From NCBI RefSeq assembly GCF_004116385.1, contig NZ_PEIB01000001.1:248001-312000 (forward strand): 64,000 bases of DNA, read 5' to 3'. The translations under genes were made by a program, and so were the position numbers. Position 1 is the stretch's first letter; each line of letters begins with the position of its first letter. Below are positions 28,858 to 39,977 of this stretch, piece by piece. Under the pieces are notes generated by a model. The model was not told the origin of the DNA, searched no databases, and saw only the letters and a list, made by a program, of their open reading frames with translations. This DNA comes from Veronia nyctiphanis (GTDB lineage Bacteria > Pseudomonadota > Gammaproteobacteria > Enterobacterales > Vibrionaceae).

Positions 28858-29397
28858 TTATTCAGTGTTTTCCTCTTTTGGCATCTGGCGATAAATATAT
28901 ACGCCCGTTACCAAAGTATAAATAAGCGTCAGGGCCATCAGGCCGAAGACTTTAAAGTTAACCCATACATCTAGCGGTAATTCGTAAGCGACATAAATGT
29001 TCACTACTGACAGAATCGCGAAGAAAGCGACCCATGCATGGTTGATGTTGCGCCATGCTTGATCAGGAAGCGTAATTTCTTTGCCGAGCATTCCTTTGAT
29101 CAGTGGTTTACCGATTAACTGAGATACAACAAGGCCAACGGCGAACAATACGTAAACAATGGTGACCTTCCACTTAATGAAGTTATCGTCGTGGAAAAAG
29201 AGCGTCATTCCGCCAAATGCGGCCACGAGGGCGGCAGTGACTAGTTGCATCTTTTCGACCTTACGATAAAGCACCCAGGTAACAATGACCTGAATGATCG
29301 TAGCGACGATCAGCGCCCCTGTGGCGGTGTATATGTCATACATCTTGTAGAGCGCAAAGAAAATAATTAGTGGAATAAAATCGAGTAGTTGTTTCAT
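28858..29397 (-). CDS. yciB: Inner-membrane septation protein YciB
   Basis: This 179-residue protein has five hydrophobic helices and the family start [29 protein letters not shown] (in parts). YciB (IspZ) contributes to envelope integrity and septation. The C-terminus is polar ([13 protein letters not shown]). It lies downstream of trpA on the minus strand, as in Vibrio. Confidence 0.95.
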   Translation of the reverse strand: MKQLLDFIPLIIFFALYKMYDIYTATGALIVATIIQVIVTWVLYRKVEKMQLVTAALVAAFGGMTLFFHDDNFIKWKVTIVYVLFAVGLVVSQLIGKPLIKGMLGKEITLPDQAWRNINHAWVAFFAILSVVNIYVAYELPLDVWVNFKVFGLMALTLIYTLVTGVYIYRQMPKEENTE

Positions 29398-29506
29398 CCG
29401 GTTACCTGTGAAGTCCGTTTTATCTGTATTTCAGGTTATTGATACGGAGTTTACCGGAAAGCGTGCAGAGATAAAACGCGGGGATTGTTTGGAAAGGTTT
29501 CAATTA

Positions 29507-29548
29507 GGCTTCACGCGTCCTCTGTTGCGCAGAAAACAGAGTGAAGCC
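29507..29548 (-). terminator. Possible trp operon terminator hairpin
   Basis: Nested inverted repeats (GGCTTCA with TGAAGCC, and CTCTGTT with AACAGAG) lie 17 bases beyond the trpA stop. No T-run follows, so it may be a Rho-assisted end or a 3' stabiliser. Confidence 0.35.
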
Positions 29549-29564
29549 ATTCGCGAGTAAGAGA

Positions 29565-30385
29565 TTACTTGGCGGTTGCTGCTTTCATTTTACTGACGAA
29601 ATCGCCCAGCTCACTCAGCATTTTCTCAGGATTGTCGACATTGGTTTCGATGATCTTGACCACGGCCGATCCTGATATTGCGCCTGCTGCCCCTGCTGAA
29701 ATCGCATCTGAAACCTGCTCAGGCGATGCGATACCGAATCCAAGTAGTGGTCGCGGTGCGTTAAATTCAGCGAGTTTTTCAAGCAGATGGCCAATAGGTT
29801 TGCCTGCTTTTGTCTCAGTGCCCGTGACACCTGCGCGTGAAAGCAGGTAGGTGTAACCGCCGCCCAGTTCAGACACTGTTTTCAACGTCTGATCATCTGC
29901 ATTTGGCGGTGCAATGAAAATCGGATGAATGCCATGTTTAACGGCAGACTGACGAAACTCTTCCGATTCATTGGCGGGTACATCGGCAATGAGTACTGAA
30001 TCGACACCGGCATCAGCACACTTGGCATAGAAGTTATCTACGCCATTGGCGAACACAAGGTTGGCGTACATCAAAAGCCCATAGGGATCTCAGGATAACG
30101 TTCGCGGACTTGTTTGATGATGCCAAAGCAATTGTCCGGCGTTGTTCCAGAGTCCAGCGCTCTGATAGCTGCGCCCTGAATTGTCGGTCCGTCCGCCAAC
30201 GGATCAGAGAATGGAATACCTAGTTCAAGTGCGTCCGCACCGTTTTCAACCAGTGTTTCTATCACGCGTAAAGAGTGCTCTGGGGTAGGATCGCCAATCG
30301 TGACAAAAGGAACGAAAGCAGCTTCACCCTTCGCATCAAGATTCTCAAACATCGTCTGATAGCGGTGTGACATAGCTGTAGTCAT
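29565..30385 (-). CDS. trpA: Tryptophan synthase alpha chain, frame broken once
   Basis: TrpA cleaves indole-glycerol phosphate to indole, passed to TrpB. Restoring one base near 30077 (GGC CTT on the coding strand) joins PEIPMG to LLMYANLVF and gives a 273-residue TIM barrel. The catalytic Glu is in [16 protein letters not shown], the catalytic Asp in [14 protein letters not shown], and the phosphate loop near [10 protein letters not shown]. It overlaps the trpB stop by one base. The break in a complete operon suggests a consensus error. Confidence 0.93.
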
Positions 30386-31575
30386 TACAGTGCTCCTTTT
30401 TCTTCAAGAATGTCGTAGACGGTGAAGATATCCTTATCACCACGCCCAGACAGGTTAACTACCAAGAGTTGCTCTTTTTCAGGGTTTTCTTTCGCCATTT
30501 TCACCGCGTGAGCCAACGCGTGTGCAGACTCAAGGGCTGGAATAATACCTTCGTGACGTGCTAGCTCCTGGAATGCTTCCAGAGCTTCGTCGTCGGTAAC
30601 CGCTTCATATTTGGCACGGCCTGTCGCATTCAGGTGAGCGTGCTGAGGACCGACAGACGGGAAATCCAAGCCGGCAGAAACAGAATAAGACTCTTCGACC
30701 TGACCATGGGTGTCTTGCATTAGTGGGGCTTTCATTCCGAAGAAAATACCCAGCTTACCGTGTTTCAGCGGCGCGCCGTGTTGGTCGGTGTCGATGCCAA
30801 GGCCAGCAGGCTCTACACCAATCAGTTCTACTTCGGTGTCGTCGATAAAATCTGAGAACATACCGATAGCATTGGAGCCACCGCCAACACAGGCAATGAT
30901 GGAATCTGGCAGGCGACCTTCTTTTTCAAGGATCTGCTTTTTGGTTTCTTCACCGATCATTTTCTGGAATTCACGAACGATGGTTGGGAAGGGGTGAGGC
31001 CCCGCTGCCGTGCCCAGCAGATAGTGTGCTTTGTCATACGTTGCGGACCAGTCACGGAGGGCTTCGTTACAAGCATCTTTAAGTGTTGATGAACCTGAAT
31101 GAACTGGAATCACTTCTGCACCCATCAGGCGCATACGGAATACGTTCGGGCTTTGTCTCTCAACGTCTTTCGCACCCATGTAGACGCGGCATTTGAGATC
31201 AAGTAATGCACATGCGAGGGCAGTCGCCACACCGTGCTGGCCAGCACCCGTTTCGGCAATAATTTCGTTCTTGCCCATACGTTTTGCAAGCAGCGCCTGA
31301 CCGAGCACCTGATTGGTTTTGTGCGCACCGCCGTGAAGTAAGTCTTCACGTTTCAGGTACAGCTTGGTTTTAGTGCCTTTGGTCAGGTTCTTACATAAGG
31401 TCAGCGCGGTTGGTCTTCCCGCATATTCTTGCAGCAAATCGATAAATTCACGTTGGAATTCAGGATCGCTTTGCGCGTCAATAAAAGCCTGCTCCAACTG
31501 GTCAAGGGCTGGAACGAGGATCTGTGGTACGTACTGACCACCAAATTCACCAAAATAGGCGTTTAACTTTGTCAT
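30385..31575 (-). CDS. trpB: Tryptophan synthase beta chain
   Basis: TrpB joins indole and serine using pyridoxal phosphate. The 396-residue protein carries the PLP lysine in [18 protein letters not shown] near 86, the [12 protein letters not shown] loop near 109 and the phosphate-binding [12 protein letters not shown] near 230. It starts 8 bases after trpCF and overlaps trpA. Confidence 0.97.
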   Translation of the reverse strand: MTKLNAYFGEFGGQYVPQILVPALDQLEQAFIDAQSDPEFQREFIDLLQEYAGRPTALTLCKNLTKGTKTKLYLKREDLLHGGAHKTNQVLGQALLAKRMGKNEIIAETGAGQHGVATALACALLDLKCRVYMGAKDVERQSPNVFRMRLMGAEVIPVHSGSSTLKDACNEALRDWSATYDKAHYLLGTAAGPHPFPTIVREFQKMIGEETKKQILEKEGRLPDSIIACVGGGSNAIGMFSDFIDDTEVELIGVEPAGLGIDTDQHGAPLKHGKLGIFFGMKAPLMQDTHGQVEESYSVSAGLDFPSVGPQHAHLNATGRAKYEAVTDDEALEAFQELARHEGIIPALESAHALAHAVKMAKENPEKEQLLVVNLSGRGDKDIFTVYDILEEKGAL

Positions 31576-31583
31576 AATAATCC

Positions 31584-32951
31584 CTAATAACCTCTGACTG
31601 CGGCAAAAGCGGCGGCCAGTTTTTGATGATCTTTAATACCCGGAGCTGATTCAACGCCTGAGTTGAAATCCAGCCCCAACGCCCCTAATTTTGCTGCTTC
31701 GGTGGCGTTATCTGGCGATAAACCACCTGCAATCATAATCTGTGCTTTGTCTTCATCCGGTACCAGCGTCCAGTCAAAGACTTGACCTGTTCCGCCGCTC
31801 TCATTACCCACTTTGGTGTCGAGTAAGCGTCGGTCTGCGCCCTGTACAGGTTCTGGCAAGCTGTCGGAAACACCTTGCGCTTTCCATACCTGACAGTCTG
31901 CCGGCAGTTCACTCTTCAGCGCCGCGATATATTCTGCATCTTCATCACCGTGAAGCTGCACGGCATGCAGATTCAAGGCTTTCGCCAGTCTTGCTACTTC
32001 TTCAATTGCGTGATTCTGGAATACGCCCACGTAGTGAAGGGGAGCTGCAGCAATGACCTGTTCGGCCTGAGATTGCGTTACGCAGCGCGCTGATTTCTCC
32101 ACGAAGATGAGCCCGCCATAAACGGCATTGTTCTGGTAAACCGCTTTCGCATCTTCGGCACGTGTCAGGCCACACACTTTGTTTTCGCCGAAAATGACTT
32201 TTCTGACCGCTAAATCCACATCCTGTTCGCCCATCAGGGAGCTGCCAATCAGGAATCCGTTAGCAAACTGCGCAAGGTCGCGAACCTGCTGGTGGGTGTA
32301 GATACCTGACTCCGAGATCACAATTGTTCCTGCCGGAATGCGGGGTGCCAGCTCTTTGGTGCGATTCAGGTCGATACTCAGGTCGCGAAGGTTTCGATTG
32401 TTGATGCCGATGACGCGAGCTTCAAGCGCAATCGCTCTTTCCAGCTCTTCGTCATTACTGACTTCGGTCAGAACGCCAAGGCCAAGTTCATGAGCGACAT
32501 CTTGTAGCTGCTTATATTCTTCGTCATTGAGTACTGACAGCATCAGCAATATCGCGTCTGCCTGATAATGGCGAGCAAGGTAGACCTGATATGGATCAAT
32601 CATGAAATCTTTGCAGAGAACAGGCACATTTACCTGACCCCGAACCTGAGGTAAGAAATCAAAATTACCCTGAAAATACTTCTCGTCCGTCAATACGGAA
32701 ATTGCCGATGCGTGTTTTCCGTAAACACTCGCAATGTAATCAAGATCAAAATCGTCACGGATTAACCCTTTTGACGGCGACGCCTTTTTACATTCAAGAA
32801 TGAACTTTGCGGGCTTTCCTTCCAGTGCTTGATAAAAGCTTCTGTCACTTGCCACAACGTCACTGGCAAAACTTTCAAGCGGTTGAGTGCGTTTTCTCTC
32901 CTCAACCCAGATACGTTTGTCAGCAACGATTTTTGCTAAAACGGTTTCCAT
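31584..32951 (-). CDS. trpC: Fused indole-glycerol-phosphate synthase / PRA isomerase TrpCF
   Basis: This 455-residue bifunctional enzyme carries the TrpC domain (about 1-255) with [15 protein letters not shown] near 50, [13 protein letters not shown] near 110 and VISESGIYT near 212. It is followed by the TrpF domain with [13 protein letters not shown] near 258 and [20 protein letters not shown] at the end. The fusion is typical of gammaproteobacteria. It overlaps trpD by one base. Confidence 0.96.
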   Translation of the reverse strand: METVLAKIVADKRIWVEERKRTQPLESFASDVVASDRSFYQALEGKPAKFILECKKASPSKGLIRDDFDLDYIASVYGKHASAISVLTDEKYFQGNFDFLPQVRGQVNVPVLCKDFMIDPYQVYLARHYQADAILLMLSVLNDEEYKQLQDVAHELGLGVLTEVSNDEELERAIALEARVIGINNRNLRDLSIDLNRTKELAPRIPAGTIVISESGIYTHQQVRDLAQFANGFLIGSSLMGEQDVDLAVRKVIFGENKVCGLTRAEDAKAVYQNNAVYGGLIFVEKSARCVTQSQAEQVIAAAPLHYVGVFQNHAIEEVARLAKALNLHAVQLHGDEDAEYIAALKSELPADCQVWKAQGVSDSLPEPVQGADRRLLDTKVGNESGGTGQVFDWTLVPDEDKAQIMIAGGLSPDNATEAAKLGALGLDFNSGVESAPGIKDHQKLAAAFAAVRGY

Positions 32952-33952
32952 TAATTACTCCGGGCAGCCAGTTGCTGCATCAACTCATACGGCTTGCCAC
33001 TGTTCATGACATCCAGTGCTTTTTGTGTATTCGCTTTCAGGTCTTCATTGCCGAATAAGCGTAATAGCAAGGCAACATTCACCGCAACTGCACTTTGTTG
33101 TGCCTCTGTGCCTTTTCCTTGCAGGATTTGGCTGATGATTTCACGGTTTTCTTCCGGCGTTCCACCTTCGATTGATGACAATGGATGGGTATTCACCCCA
33201 AAATCTTCGGGTGTCAGCGTGTAGTGGGTGATATCGCCGTTAATGATCTCAGCCACTGTGGTTTCGCCGTGAATGGCCACTTCATCCAGACCACTGCCGT
33301 GAACAACCGCAGCGCGTTTGAGGCCAAGTGAACGGATAGTCTCTGCAATCGGTGCGACCAGTGATTTGTCGTACACACCCATTAGCTCTAGCGTTGGTTT
33401 AGCAGGGTTAATTAGCGGGCCCAGTACATTGAAGATGGTCCGCGTTTTCATGGTTTGCCTGACGGGCATCGCATGGCGGACACCACTGTGATACTCGGGG
33501 GCAAACAGGAAGCAGACACCCAAATCGTCCAGCGCCTGTCTTGCTGTTTCCGGCGCCATCGCCAAATCAATCCCAAAGGCTGCGAGTAAATCGGATGAGC
33601 CGGACTTGCTCGACACGCCACGATTACCATGTTTGGCAACTTTTACACCACATGCTGCTGCGACAAACGCTGCCGTGGTTGAAATGTTAATGGTGTTTGC
33701 GCCGTCGCCACCTGTACCAACGATATCGGCAAAGTCGTAATCTGGTGACGGGAATGGGTTAGCGTTTTCTGTCAGTGCAGATGCTGCGCCTGCAATCTCT
33801 TCTGGCGTTTCACCTTTAACCTTAAGTGCGGTCAGTGCTGCTGCCAGCAAGATCGGGTCGAGCTCACCCTTAATGATGGTATCAAACAGCTGGTGGCTTT
33901 CCGATTTGGTCAGTGACTCTTGTTGATAGAGTTTATTAATTATTGTGTCCAT
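32951..33952 (-). CDS. trpD: Anthranilate phosphoribosyltransferase TrpD
   Basis: This 333-residue enzyme moves phosphoribose from PRPP to anthranilate. It has the glycine-rich PRPP motif [18 protein letters not shown] near 77-94, [15 protein letters not shown] near 106 and a metal-binding [15 protein letters not shown] near 215. It is separate from trpG, unlike the fused trpGD of Escherichia coli. Confidence 0.96.
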   Translation of the reverse strand: MDTIINKLYQQESLTKSESHQLFDTIIKGELDPILLAAALTALKVKGETPEEIAGAASALTENANPFPSPDYDFADIVGTGGDGANTINISTTAAFVAAACGVKVAKHGNRGVSSKSGSSDLLAAFGIDLAMAPETARQALDDLGVCFLFAPEYHSGVRHAMPVRQTMKTRTIFNVLGPLINPAKPTLELMGVYDKSLVAPIAETIRSLGLKRAAVVHGSGLDEVAIHGETTVAEIINGDITHYTLTPEDFGVNTHPLSSIEGGTPEENREIISQILQGKGTEAQQSAVAVNVALLLRLFGNEDLKANTQKALDVMNSGKPYELMQQLAARSN

Positions 33953-33985
33953 AAAATCCTCTCCTTGAAATATAGCCAGCCGCTG

Positions 33986-34591
33986 TCAGACGCCTGTTGC
34001 CCAGCCTATGGTCTTGGTGAGCAGGTCGGCACCTTTAGTTGTCAGTATTGATTCCGGATGAAATTGGTATCCCACAACTTTATCTTTGTTGTTTGCTACG
34101 GCCATCACCAGTCCATCTACGTCCGCAATGACTTCCAATGAGTCTGGTACTTCAGTAGCGACCAGAGAATGGTAGCGAGCAATGGTCAGTGGGCTTGATA
34201 TGCCTTCAAAAACCGGGTGATCACCGCATTGCATATCTGACGCCTTACCGTGAACGATTTCGCCAGCGCCTTCAACTTTACCGCCATAGGCTTCAACAAT
34301 CGCCTGCTGACCAAGACAAATACCAATCATGGGTACTTTTCCTTTCAGGCGTTGAATCAGCTCTGGCATACAGCCCGCGTCAGCGGGAGCACCGGGCCCT
34401 GGTGATAGCACAACAACAGGGTTATCGAGCTTATCAATGGCTGATTCGATTTGGGTGGCTTCCAGATTGTTACGGTAAATCGTGACCGGGTAACCCAGCG
34501 AGCGGAATTGGTCCACCAGGTTATAAGTGAACGAGTCAAAGTTATCGACCAGAACAATGCTGGCAAGCGTTTGAGCTGATACTGCACTCAT
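33986..34591 (-). CDS. trpG: Anthranilate synthase glutamine amidotransferase TrpG
   Basis: This 201-residue class I amidotransferase supplies ammonia to TrpE. The catalytic Cys is in [17 protein letters not shown] near 85, the His/Glu pair in [11 protein letters not shown] near 172, and the oxyanion region in [12 protein letters not shown] near 57. It overlaps trpE by 4 bases. Confidence 0.96.
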   Translation of the reverse strand: MSAVSAQTLASIVLVDNFDSFTYNLVDQFRSLGYPVTIYRNNLEATQIESAIDKLDNPVVVLSPGPGAPADAGCMPELIQRLKGKVPMIGICLGQQAIVEAYGGKVEGAGEIVHGKASDMQCGDHPVFEGISSPLTIARYHSLVATEVPDSLEVIADVDGLVMAVANNKDKVVGYQFHPESILTTKGADLLTKTIGWATGV

Positions 34592-36170
34592 GCGTTTGCC
34601 TCCTGATGCGCTGCTTTGATGGCGGTGATCACTGCCTGTGCTTTGCCGCGCGTTTCATCGGCTTCAGCTTGCGGCACAGAGTCAAACACAACCCCCGCTC
34701 CGGCCTGAACCTGTGCAACGTCATTCTCAACATAGGCTGAGCGGATAACAATACAAGTATCCATATCGCCATGGCCTGTCAGGTAACCAACAGCACCACC
34801 GTAGCTGCCGCGACGTTGTTGTTCGAAATCGCGAATCAATTGCATGGCACGGATTTTCGGCGCACCTGTCAGGGTGCCCATGTTCATACAGGCTTGATAG
34901 GCGTGCAGCGCATCCAGATCATGACGAAGTTGGCCGACAACTCGCGAGACCAAGTGCATGACGTGCTGTAGCGGTCAACTTTCAGTAGGTCGGCGACGTA
35001 TCTTGTGCCCGGTTCACTGATCCGTGCAACGTCGTTTCTTGCAAGGTCGACCAGCATCATGTGCTCGGCTTTTTCCTTGGTATCGTTTCTAAGTTCAAGC
35101 TCGATACGACCATCAAGGTCAAGGTTGATAGAACCATCGGCATTTTTGCCGCGAGGGCGGGTACCTGCAATAGGATAAATCTCGACCTGATTGGTTTCTT
35201 TACTGTATTTCAACGCGCTTTCCGGCGATGCGCCGAACAGGCTGAAGTCTTCATCATGCATGTAGAACATGTATGGACTTGGGTTTCCCTGCTTAAGCTT
35301 ACGGTAGGCGTTAAGCGGTGACGGGCAGGGCAGGGTGAAGCGTCTGCTTGGCACGACCTGAAACACATCACCTTTCACGACGTAGTCACGCATGGTTTCT
35401 ACCGCGGTGCAGAAGTCTTCGTCAGAAACAGATGGAACGGCTTCACACTCATCAAGCTGAACGGCATCAGGCAGTTTGCCCGGGTTGAGGCACGATTCTT
35501 TGATGGACTGAAGACGACGGCTGAGGTCGAAATAGCTCTCGGTAGTATCGTCACCGCCAAACAGCGTAGCTTGCAGGCGGCCCTTGCGGCGCTGGTGGTC
35601 GATTACTAATAAGGTCTCAGCGACATAAAACACATAATCCGGACATTTGTTGGTCGCTTTTGCATCTGGCAGTGGCTCAAACTCTGCGACCAGATCGTAG
35701 GCAAACAGGCCGCCAATCATAATGGCATCATCAGGGTGACCAGCGAGTTCACACGATTCCTGAACCAGCCTTAATGCGTCAAACTGGGAATGTTCCCTCA
35801 GGCGCGCATCTTCATCGAGTGCTGATGTTATTTGCGGAAAATGCATCTCCAGTGTGTCTGGGGTGCGTGTTGTTTCGATGGAAAGGCGCTGGCTTTCAAT
35901 GCGGTGCTCGACAGCGGCTAACAGATTGCGGCCATTTCCAGTTTTCGCATGCAAGCTGACATCACGACCGCGGCATACGATACGCACGGCAGCATCGACC
36001 AGCATCCAGCTCTTTAAATCTTGCTTTGAATCAATTTCTGCCGACTCAAGTAACAGGCTGTTTGGCCTGTCCTGACACACGGCACTGTAGAGTTCGATTG
36101 GATCAGCCACATACGGCACGTCCAGACTCAATACTTCCAGTTCACCTGTTTTTACAGCGTGGTTGTTCAC
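34588..36170 (-). CDS. trpE: Anthranilate synthase component I, frame broken once
   Basis: TrpE converts chorismate and ammonia to anthranilate. Restoring one base near 34965 (AGC CAC on the coding strand) joins LLKVDRYS to [13 protein letters not shown] and gives 527 residues. The N-terminal feedback region contains LLLESAEID near 40, the tryptophan-binding-type segment of this family; the C-terminal catalytic domain has IAGTRPRGK near 330 and [11 protein letters not shown] near 437. The start overlaps the stop of the DAHP synthase gene by 4 bases (ATGA), so the two are coupled. Confidence 0.94.
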
Positions 36171-37180
36171 AGCGTTCTCCCTGCTGCCTCTACAAAAGGT
36201 TTAAGTTCTTGCATTAATTGGGCAAACATTTCTCCGGTCAGCGCTTGATGGCCATCTGATAAGGCTTCGCTTGGGTTCAGATGACTTTCAACAATGATTC
36301 CGTCAGCCCCCACCGCTGCAGCCGCTCTTGACAGAGGGATGACCAGTTCACGCACACCTGTGCCATGGCTTGGGTCAACCAGCACGGGGAGGTGGCTCTT
36401 TTGCTTGATCACAGCGACAGCATTGAGGTCCAGCGTGTTGCGGGTGGCGGTTTCAAATGTTCGGATACCGCGCTCACACAGAATAATGTTTGGGTTACCA
36501 GCGTCATAGATGTATTCAGCAGCCAGTAACAATTCCTCGATAGTGGCGGAAAGTCCACGTTTTAACAAGACTGGTTTGCCAGTTTCGCCGACGGCTTTTA
36601 ATAAACCGTAGTTTTGCATGTTTCTCGCGCCAATTTGCAGGCAATCAACGTAGTTGACCATCATGTCGACCTGGCTGGTTTCCATCACTTCAGAAACAAT
36701 AGGTAGTCCCGTCATATCGCGGGCAAGGCTCATTAGCTTAAGACCTTCTTCACCGAGACCTTGAAAATCGTACGGGCTGGTTCTTGGTTTGAATGCACCA
36801 CCACGAATTGCTACTGCCCCTTCTTTGGCAACCACCTCAGAAACAGAGAGCATTTGTTGCTCCGATTCAACAGAACAAGGCCCGGCAATTACTGTGAAAC
36901 GATTGCCACCGACTGGCACATTACCAATGCGAACAACAGAATCATGGGCTTGCACATCTCGTGACACCATCTTGTACTTGGTCAAAATAGGCTTCACTTC
37001 TTCTACAGTAGGTAGGTTTTCAAGGTGAAGCTTCTGAAGTACACGCTCATCGCCCAACGCGCCCAATACCGTTCGCTCTACCCCTGGCATGTAGAGTGGT
37101 TTTAACCCAGCTTGCTCAATTTTATTTAAGATATGTTTTGCGTCTTGTTCTGTGGCCTGCGCTTTCAATACGATGATCAT
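36167..37180 (-). CDS. DAHP synthase, type I-beta with N-terminal regulatory domain, first gene of the trp operon
   Basis: This enzyme joins phosphoenolpyruvate and erythrose 4-phosphate, the first step of the shikimate pathway. The 337-residue protein has an N-terminal ferredoxin-like domain (about 1-70, [18 protein letters not shown]) as in Thermotoga and some Bacillus enzymes. The catalytic barrel follows, with AGPCSVES near 99, [15 protein letters not shown] near 125, [11 protein letters not shown] near 205 and VDPSHGTG near 270. It belongs to type I-beta, not the AroFGH (I-alpha) type of Escherichia coli. It lies directly behind the trp leader and overlaps trpE by 4 bases, so its supply function is tied to tryptophan demand. 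Confidence 0.92.
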   Translation of the reverse strand: MIIVLKAQATEQDAKHILNKIEQAGLKPLYMPGVERTVLGALGDERVLQKLHLENLPTVEEVKPILTKYKMVSRDVQAHDSVVRIGNVPVGGNRFTVIAGPCSVESEQQMLSVSEVVAKEGAVAIRGGAFKPRTSPYDFQGLGEEGLKLMSLARDMTGLPIVSEVMETSQVDMMVNYVDCLQIGARNMQNYGLLKAVGETGKPVLLKRGLSATIEELLLAAEYIYDAGNPNIILCERGIRTFETATRNTLDLNAVAVIKQKSHLPVLVDPSHGTGVRELVIPLSRAAAAVGADGIIVESHLNPSEALSDGHQALTGEMFAQLMQELKPFVEAAGRTL

Positions 37181-37239
37181 TCCGTTAATCCTTTCAATTT
37201 TGTTGTCAGTGACAATGACGTTCCGTGTCTTTTAGCCAA

Positions 37240-37263
37240 TAAAAAACCCGCATTTTTGCGGGC
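37240..37263 (-). terminator. Attenuator terminator of the trp operon
   Basis: On the minus strand CCCGCA-AAAA-TGCGGG is followed by TTTTTT, between the leader peptide gene and the DAHP synthase. Its 5' arm adjoins TACCGGAGC, which is the exact complement of GCTCCGGTA at the leader stop codon, giving the competing antiterminator. Confidence 0.88.
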
Positions 37264-37298
37264 TCCGGTATTGGGTTGATGCGTTTCAACGACATCGC

Positions 37299-37364
37299 TT
37301 ACCGGAGCGGGCTTGACCACCACCAGTTTGTGTTGTTTCTTGTTTTTACGGTGACTGACAACAT
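37299..37364 (-). CDS. trpL: trp operon leader peptide TrpL
   Basis: A 21-residue leader peptide, MLSVTVKTRNNTNWWWSSPL plus a final Arg, contains three consecutive Trp codons at positions 14-16. The stop codon lies within the arm GCTCCGGTA that pairs with TACCGGAGC 30-odd bases later. Ribosome stalling at the Trp codons would leave this arm free to form the antiterminator; full translation would cover it and allow the terminator. It lies about 30 bases inside the transcript of the TrpR-controlled promoter. Confidence 0.92.
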   Translation of the reverse strand: MLSVTVKTRNNTNWWWSSPLR

Positions 37365-37393
37365 GACAAAACCCTATCTCAATGTAATTACGT

Positions 37394-37407
37394 ACTAGTT
37401 AACTAGT
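37394..37407. promoter_or_regulatory. TrpR operator
   Basis: ACTAGTTAACTAGT is a perfect 14-base palindrome identical to the core of the Escherichia coli trp operator. It covers the -10 hexamer of the trp promoter. Confidence 0.93.
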
Positions 37408-37425
37408 TCAAAGGCGTAAAGTCAA
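37397..37425 (-). promoter_or_regulatory. Sigma70 promoter of the aro-trp operon
   Basis: On the minus strand TTGACT and TTAACT are separated by 17 bases, the same hexamer layout as the Escherichia coli trp promoter. The operator overlaps the -10 box. Confidence 0.9.
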
Positions 37426-37517
37426 GGAGTGTTTTATAAGATGCGAACAGGACACGATTTTTTTTGTCTCTGTGTCCTGTCAATTGCTGAAAATAGTGGT
37501 GGTGGGTTTACCAAAGG

Positions 37518-38554
37518 TTATGAATCGTCTATTTCTAACTCACTTCTAAACTCCGACGGCGTTTTGCTACCCACCTTTTGAAGGTGCGGGAAAAGTTTGA
37601 TGCTTCCTGGTAACCCAGTGAGTCCGAAATTTCCTCGACAGTCATGCTGGTTTTTGTCAGGTACCAGATTGCGAATTCTTTTCTGACGTCATCGAGAATT
37701 TCCTGGTAACTGGTTTCTGAGGCTTTGAGCTTTCTCATTAAGGTGCGGGTAGACATACTAAGGTTGTCTGCAACCTCATTAAGTCCCATAAAATTGCTTT
37801 CTGAGTTCAGCAATAAGCAACGGACACGAAGCGCAATGTCTTCACCCATCTCTTGTTGCTTTTTTATACGCTCACATTGCGACGTCGCGAGCTGAAATGC
37901 GCCGGGCTCATGCGTGAGTGATATAACATTCAGGTATTCGTTAGGAATGAATACTGAGATATTCTTTTGACCAAAAAGAAACTGATTGCCGGGCATAGAG
38001 GCATCATATTCAACTGCCCAATCAGGTTTTTCATACGTCATGCTAAGAAGCCAATTTTTGATTGGCAGGCCTGTAATGGTGACTACCGCACGATACAGAA
38101 CACCAAACAGCGCACAACAGACGAATTCTTCATCGTGTAACAGCGTGACATTGGGGACCATCGTAATTTTCAGCCCACCTGGCTCTTCTGTCATTTCCGG
38201 GGAGAATATTTTTTGTCTCGTGCCCATAAAGGTGGTGATGAATTCAATAGCTTGTTTGAGATTTTTGCTGACAACGACACCAAAGCCCAAACTACTGTGG
38301 TGTCCTGTCTGAATCGTTTTCGCTAGCTCTAGTGCGATCCATGGCTTTTGTGAAACTTGAACAGACCGGGAGGCGATACGGGAGAACTGCTCGAAGCTGA
38401 TAAACTGTGTATCGTTTTGCAGGTCATCCCAGTTAATATTGGTCGGGTTTAGAAATGTTTCTGCATCCATGCCTTCTCGGGCGAAATATGCACAGATGAT
38501 TCGTGCATAAGCAGGGTGGATAGAAGGTTGAAGCCTATCCGAGTACAATTGCAT
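37518..38554 (-). CDS. AraC-family regulator (OruR-like N-terminal domain), frame broken near the end
   Basis: Restoring one base near 37567 (GTA GGC) replaces the odd tail AKRRRSLEVS with GKTPSEFRSELEIDDS and gives a 345-residue regulator. The N-terminal ~200 residues resemble the AraC_binding_2/arabinose-binding-type domain of OruR and related regulators (GLGFGVVVSKNLKQAIEF near 90). The C-terminus carries two helix-turn-helix units: LNEVADNLSMSTRTLMRKLK near 253 and VEEISDSLGYQEASNFSRTFKRW near 304. AAGGAAG precedes the ATG. It is divergent from the reductase gene, so it probably controls that gene and the diiron gene in response to an unknown effector. Confidence 0.88.
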
Positions 38555-38727
38555 TCTTGCTTCCTTTTTCTTGTCGCTTTGTCTCTCTTATTCTTTATCC
38601 TAGTCTGATTTACGTAGAATGTTGTCACAATATGACGACTAATTGTCGTTGTGGACTCTCGTGTCATCACTGATTAATAGCCATGATTGAAGTATGGAAA
38701 AGTTCAATGGCAAAAGGAGCAGTGATA

Positions 38728-39897
38728 ATGGCAAACATGGTTACTTCTTTTATTGGTGCGTTGTTTTCCACTAATAAAGTGAATCATAAGCGGGTCAGGC
38801 GGCAACATCAGGCGCCGTCTAATGCTTATGATAGCTGTCACGACCACACAAAAAACATGGCAACAGTCACGGAGGTTATTCGCGAAACCGAAAATGCAGT
38901 AACGCTCGTCTTCAACACCCGTCTTCCCATTGACTATCGACCTGGACAGTTTATTCACTGTCATTTTTATGCCGACGGCGAATTAGAAAGTAGAAGCTAT
39001 TCTTTTTCCGGTATCCGCAGTGATGGCCAACATCAGATAACCATAAAAGAAACCTCGGATGGGTATGTTTCTAAATTGATAAATCAGACTTTTCGAGAAG
39101 GAATGCTGTTTCAGGTTTCAAATGTCGGCGGCAACATCTCACCCACGCTGTTGACTTCAACCTATGAGAAATTGGTTCTTTTTGCTGGTGGCTCAGGGAT
39201 TACGCCTCTAAAAGCGTTGGCTGAATATGCGCTTGAAGAAACATCCAAGCCTGTTGTCATTGTCTATTCGAATCGAACTCATGATGACATTATTTTCTTT
39301 GACCAACTCGAAGCGCTCAATGAAAAATACGCCAACCTCACTCTGGTACATGTTCTTGATAAGGCAAGTTCAAAAATTGGTTCACAAGGCCCAATGAACC
39401 GGGCTGTGGCAGAACAATACGAACTTCTCGGCAGCAATAATCTTTTTGTGACATGCGGTCCGGGGGGGTACATCAATGCTGTTTCTAATCTCCTCGACGG
39501 TGCGGATATATCAGCAAGCTCTCGCCATATTGAAGTGTTTACATCAGTGAATATTCCTTCTGTACCTCTGCCTCCTATGGCCAAAACAAGTAATGGCTAC
39601 ACAGCCTCTGATGATAAGGCGAAACGCGTTGAGATTCGTGATACAGGCGAATCTTTCGTTGTGAAACCTAACCATACTATTTTGGGCTCTGCTGCCGGAG
39701 TCGGTATTAATCTTAAGCACAGTTGTCAAGCTGGCGGATGTGGCGAATGCAAAATGAAGCTAATCAGCGGTCAAGTGAGACATCAAGAACCTAACTGCCT
39801 GACAGAATCAGAGAGAGCAGACGGTTTTGTGCTGACCTGTGTTGGCGTGCCTACGATGGATGTCGTTCTGGAATCCACTACATCAAGCGTGCACTGA
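38728..39897 (+). CDS. Ferredoxin-reductase-like flavoprotein with C-terminal 2Fe-2S domain
   Basis: From the ATG at 38728 (AAGGAG nine bases upstream; preferred to ATGs at 38683 and 38707) this is a 389-residue electron-transfer protein. After a basic N-terminus come an FAD domain (DYRPGQFIHCHFY and SRSYSFSG near 70-95), an NAD(P) domain (LFAGGSGITPLKALAEYAL near 150, FVTCGPGGYINAV near 235) and a plant-type ferredoxin domain with cluster cysteines CQAGGCGEC near 333 and a fourth in VLTC near 371. It should pass electrons from NAD(P)H to a partner, most simply the diiron protein downstream. It resembles the reductases of diiron desaturases and hybrid-cluster systems. Confidence 0.85.
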   Translation: MANMVTSFIGALFSTNKVNHKRVRRQHQAPSNAYDSCHDHTKNMATVTEVIRETENAVTLVFNTRLPIDYRPGQFIHCHFYADGELESRSYSFSGIRSDGQHQITIKETSDGYVSKLINQTFREGMLFQVSNVGGNISPTLLTSTYEKLVLFAGGSGITPLKALAEYALEETSKPVVIVYSNRTHDDIIFFDQLEALNEKYANLTLVHVLDKASSKIGSQGPMNRAVAEQYELLGSNNLFVTCGPGGYINAVSNLLDGADISASSRHIEVFTSVNIPSVPLPPMAKTSNGYTASDDKAKRVEIRDTGESFVVKPNHTILGSAAGVGINLKHSCQAGGCGECKMKLISGQVRHQEPNCLTESERADGFVLTCVGVPTMDVVLESTTSSVH

Positions 39898-39950
39898 CTC
39901 ATTTTATAGATGAATTGATTGACGCTTAACTTGCAAATTTGAAAAGAAAA

Positions 39951-39977
39951 AAGGCTGGTAGTTGAACCAGCCTTTTT
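39951..39977 (+). terminator. Terminator between the reductase and diiron genes
   Basis: AAGGCTGGT-AGTTGA-ACCAGCCTT followed by TTT, 53 bases after the reductase stop. Confidence 0.8.
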
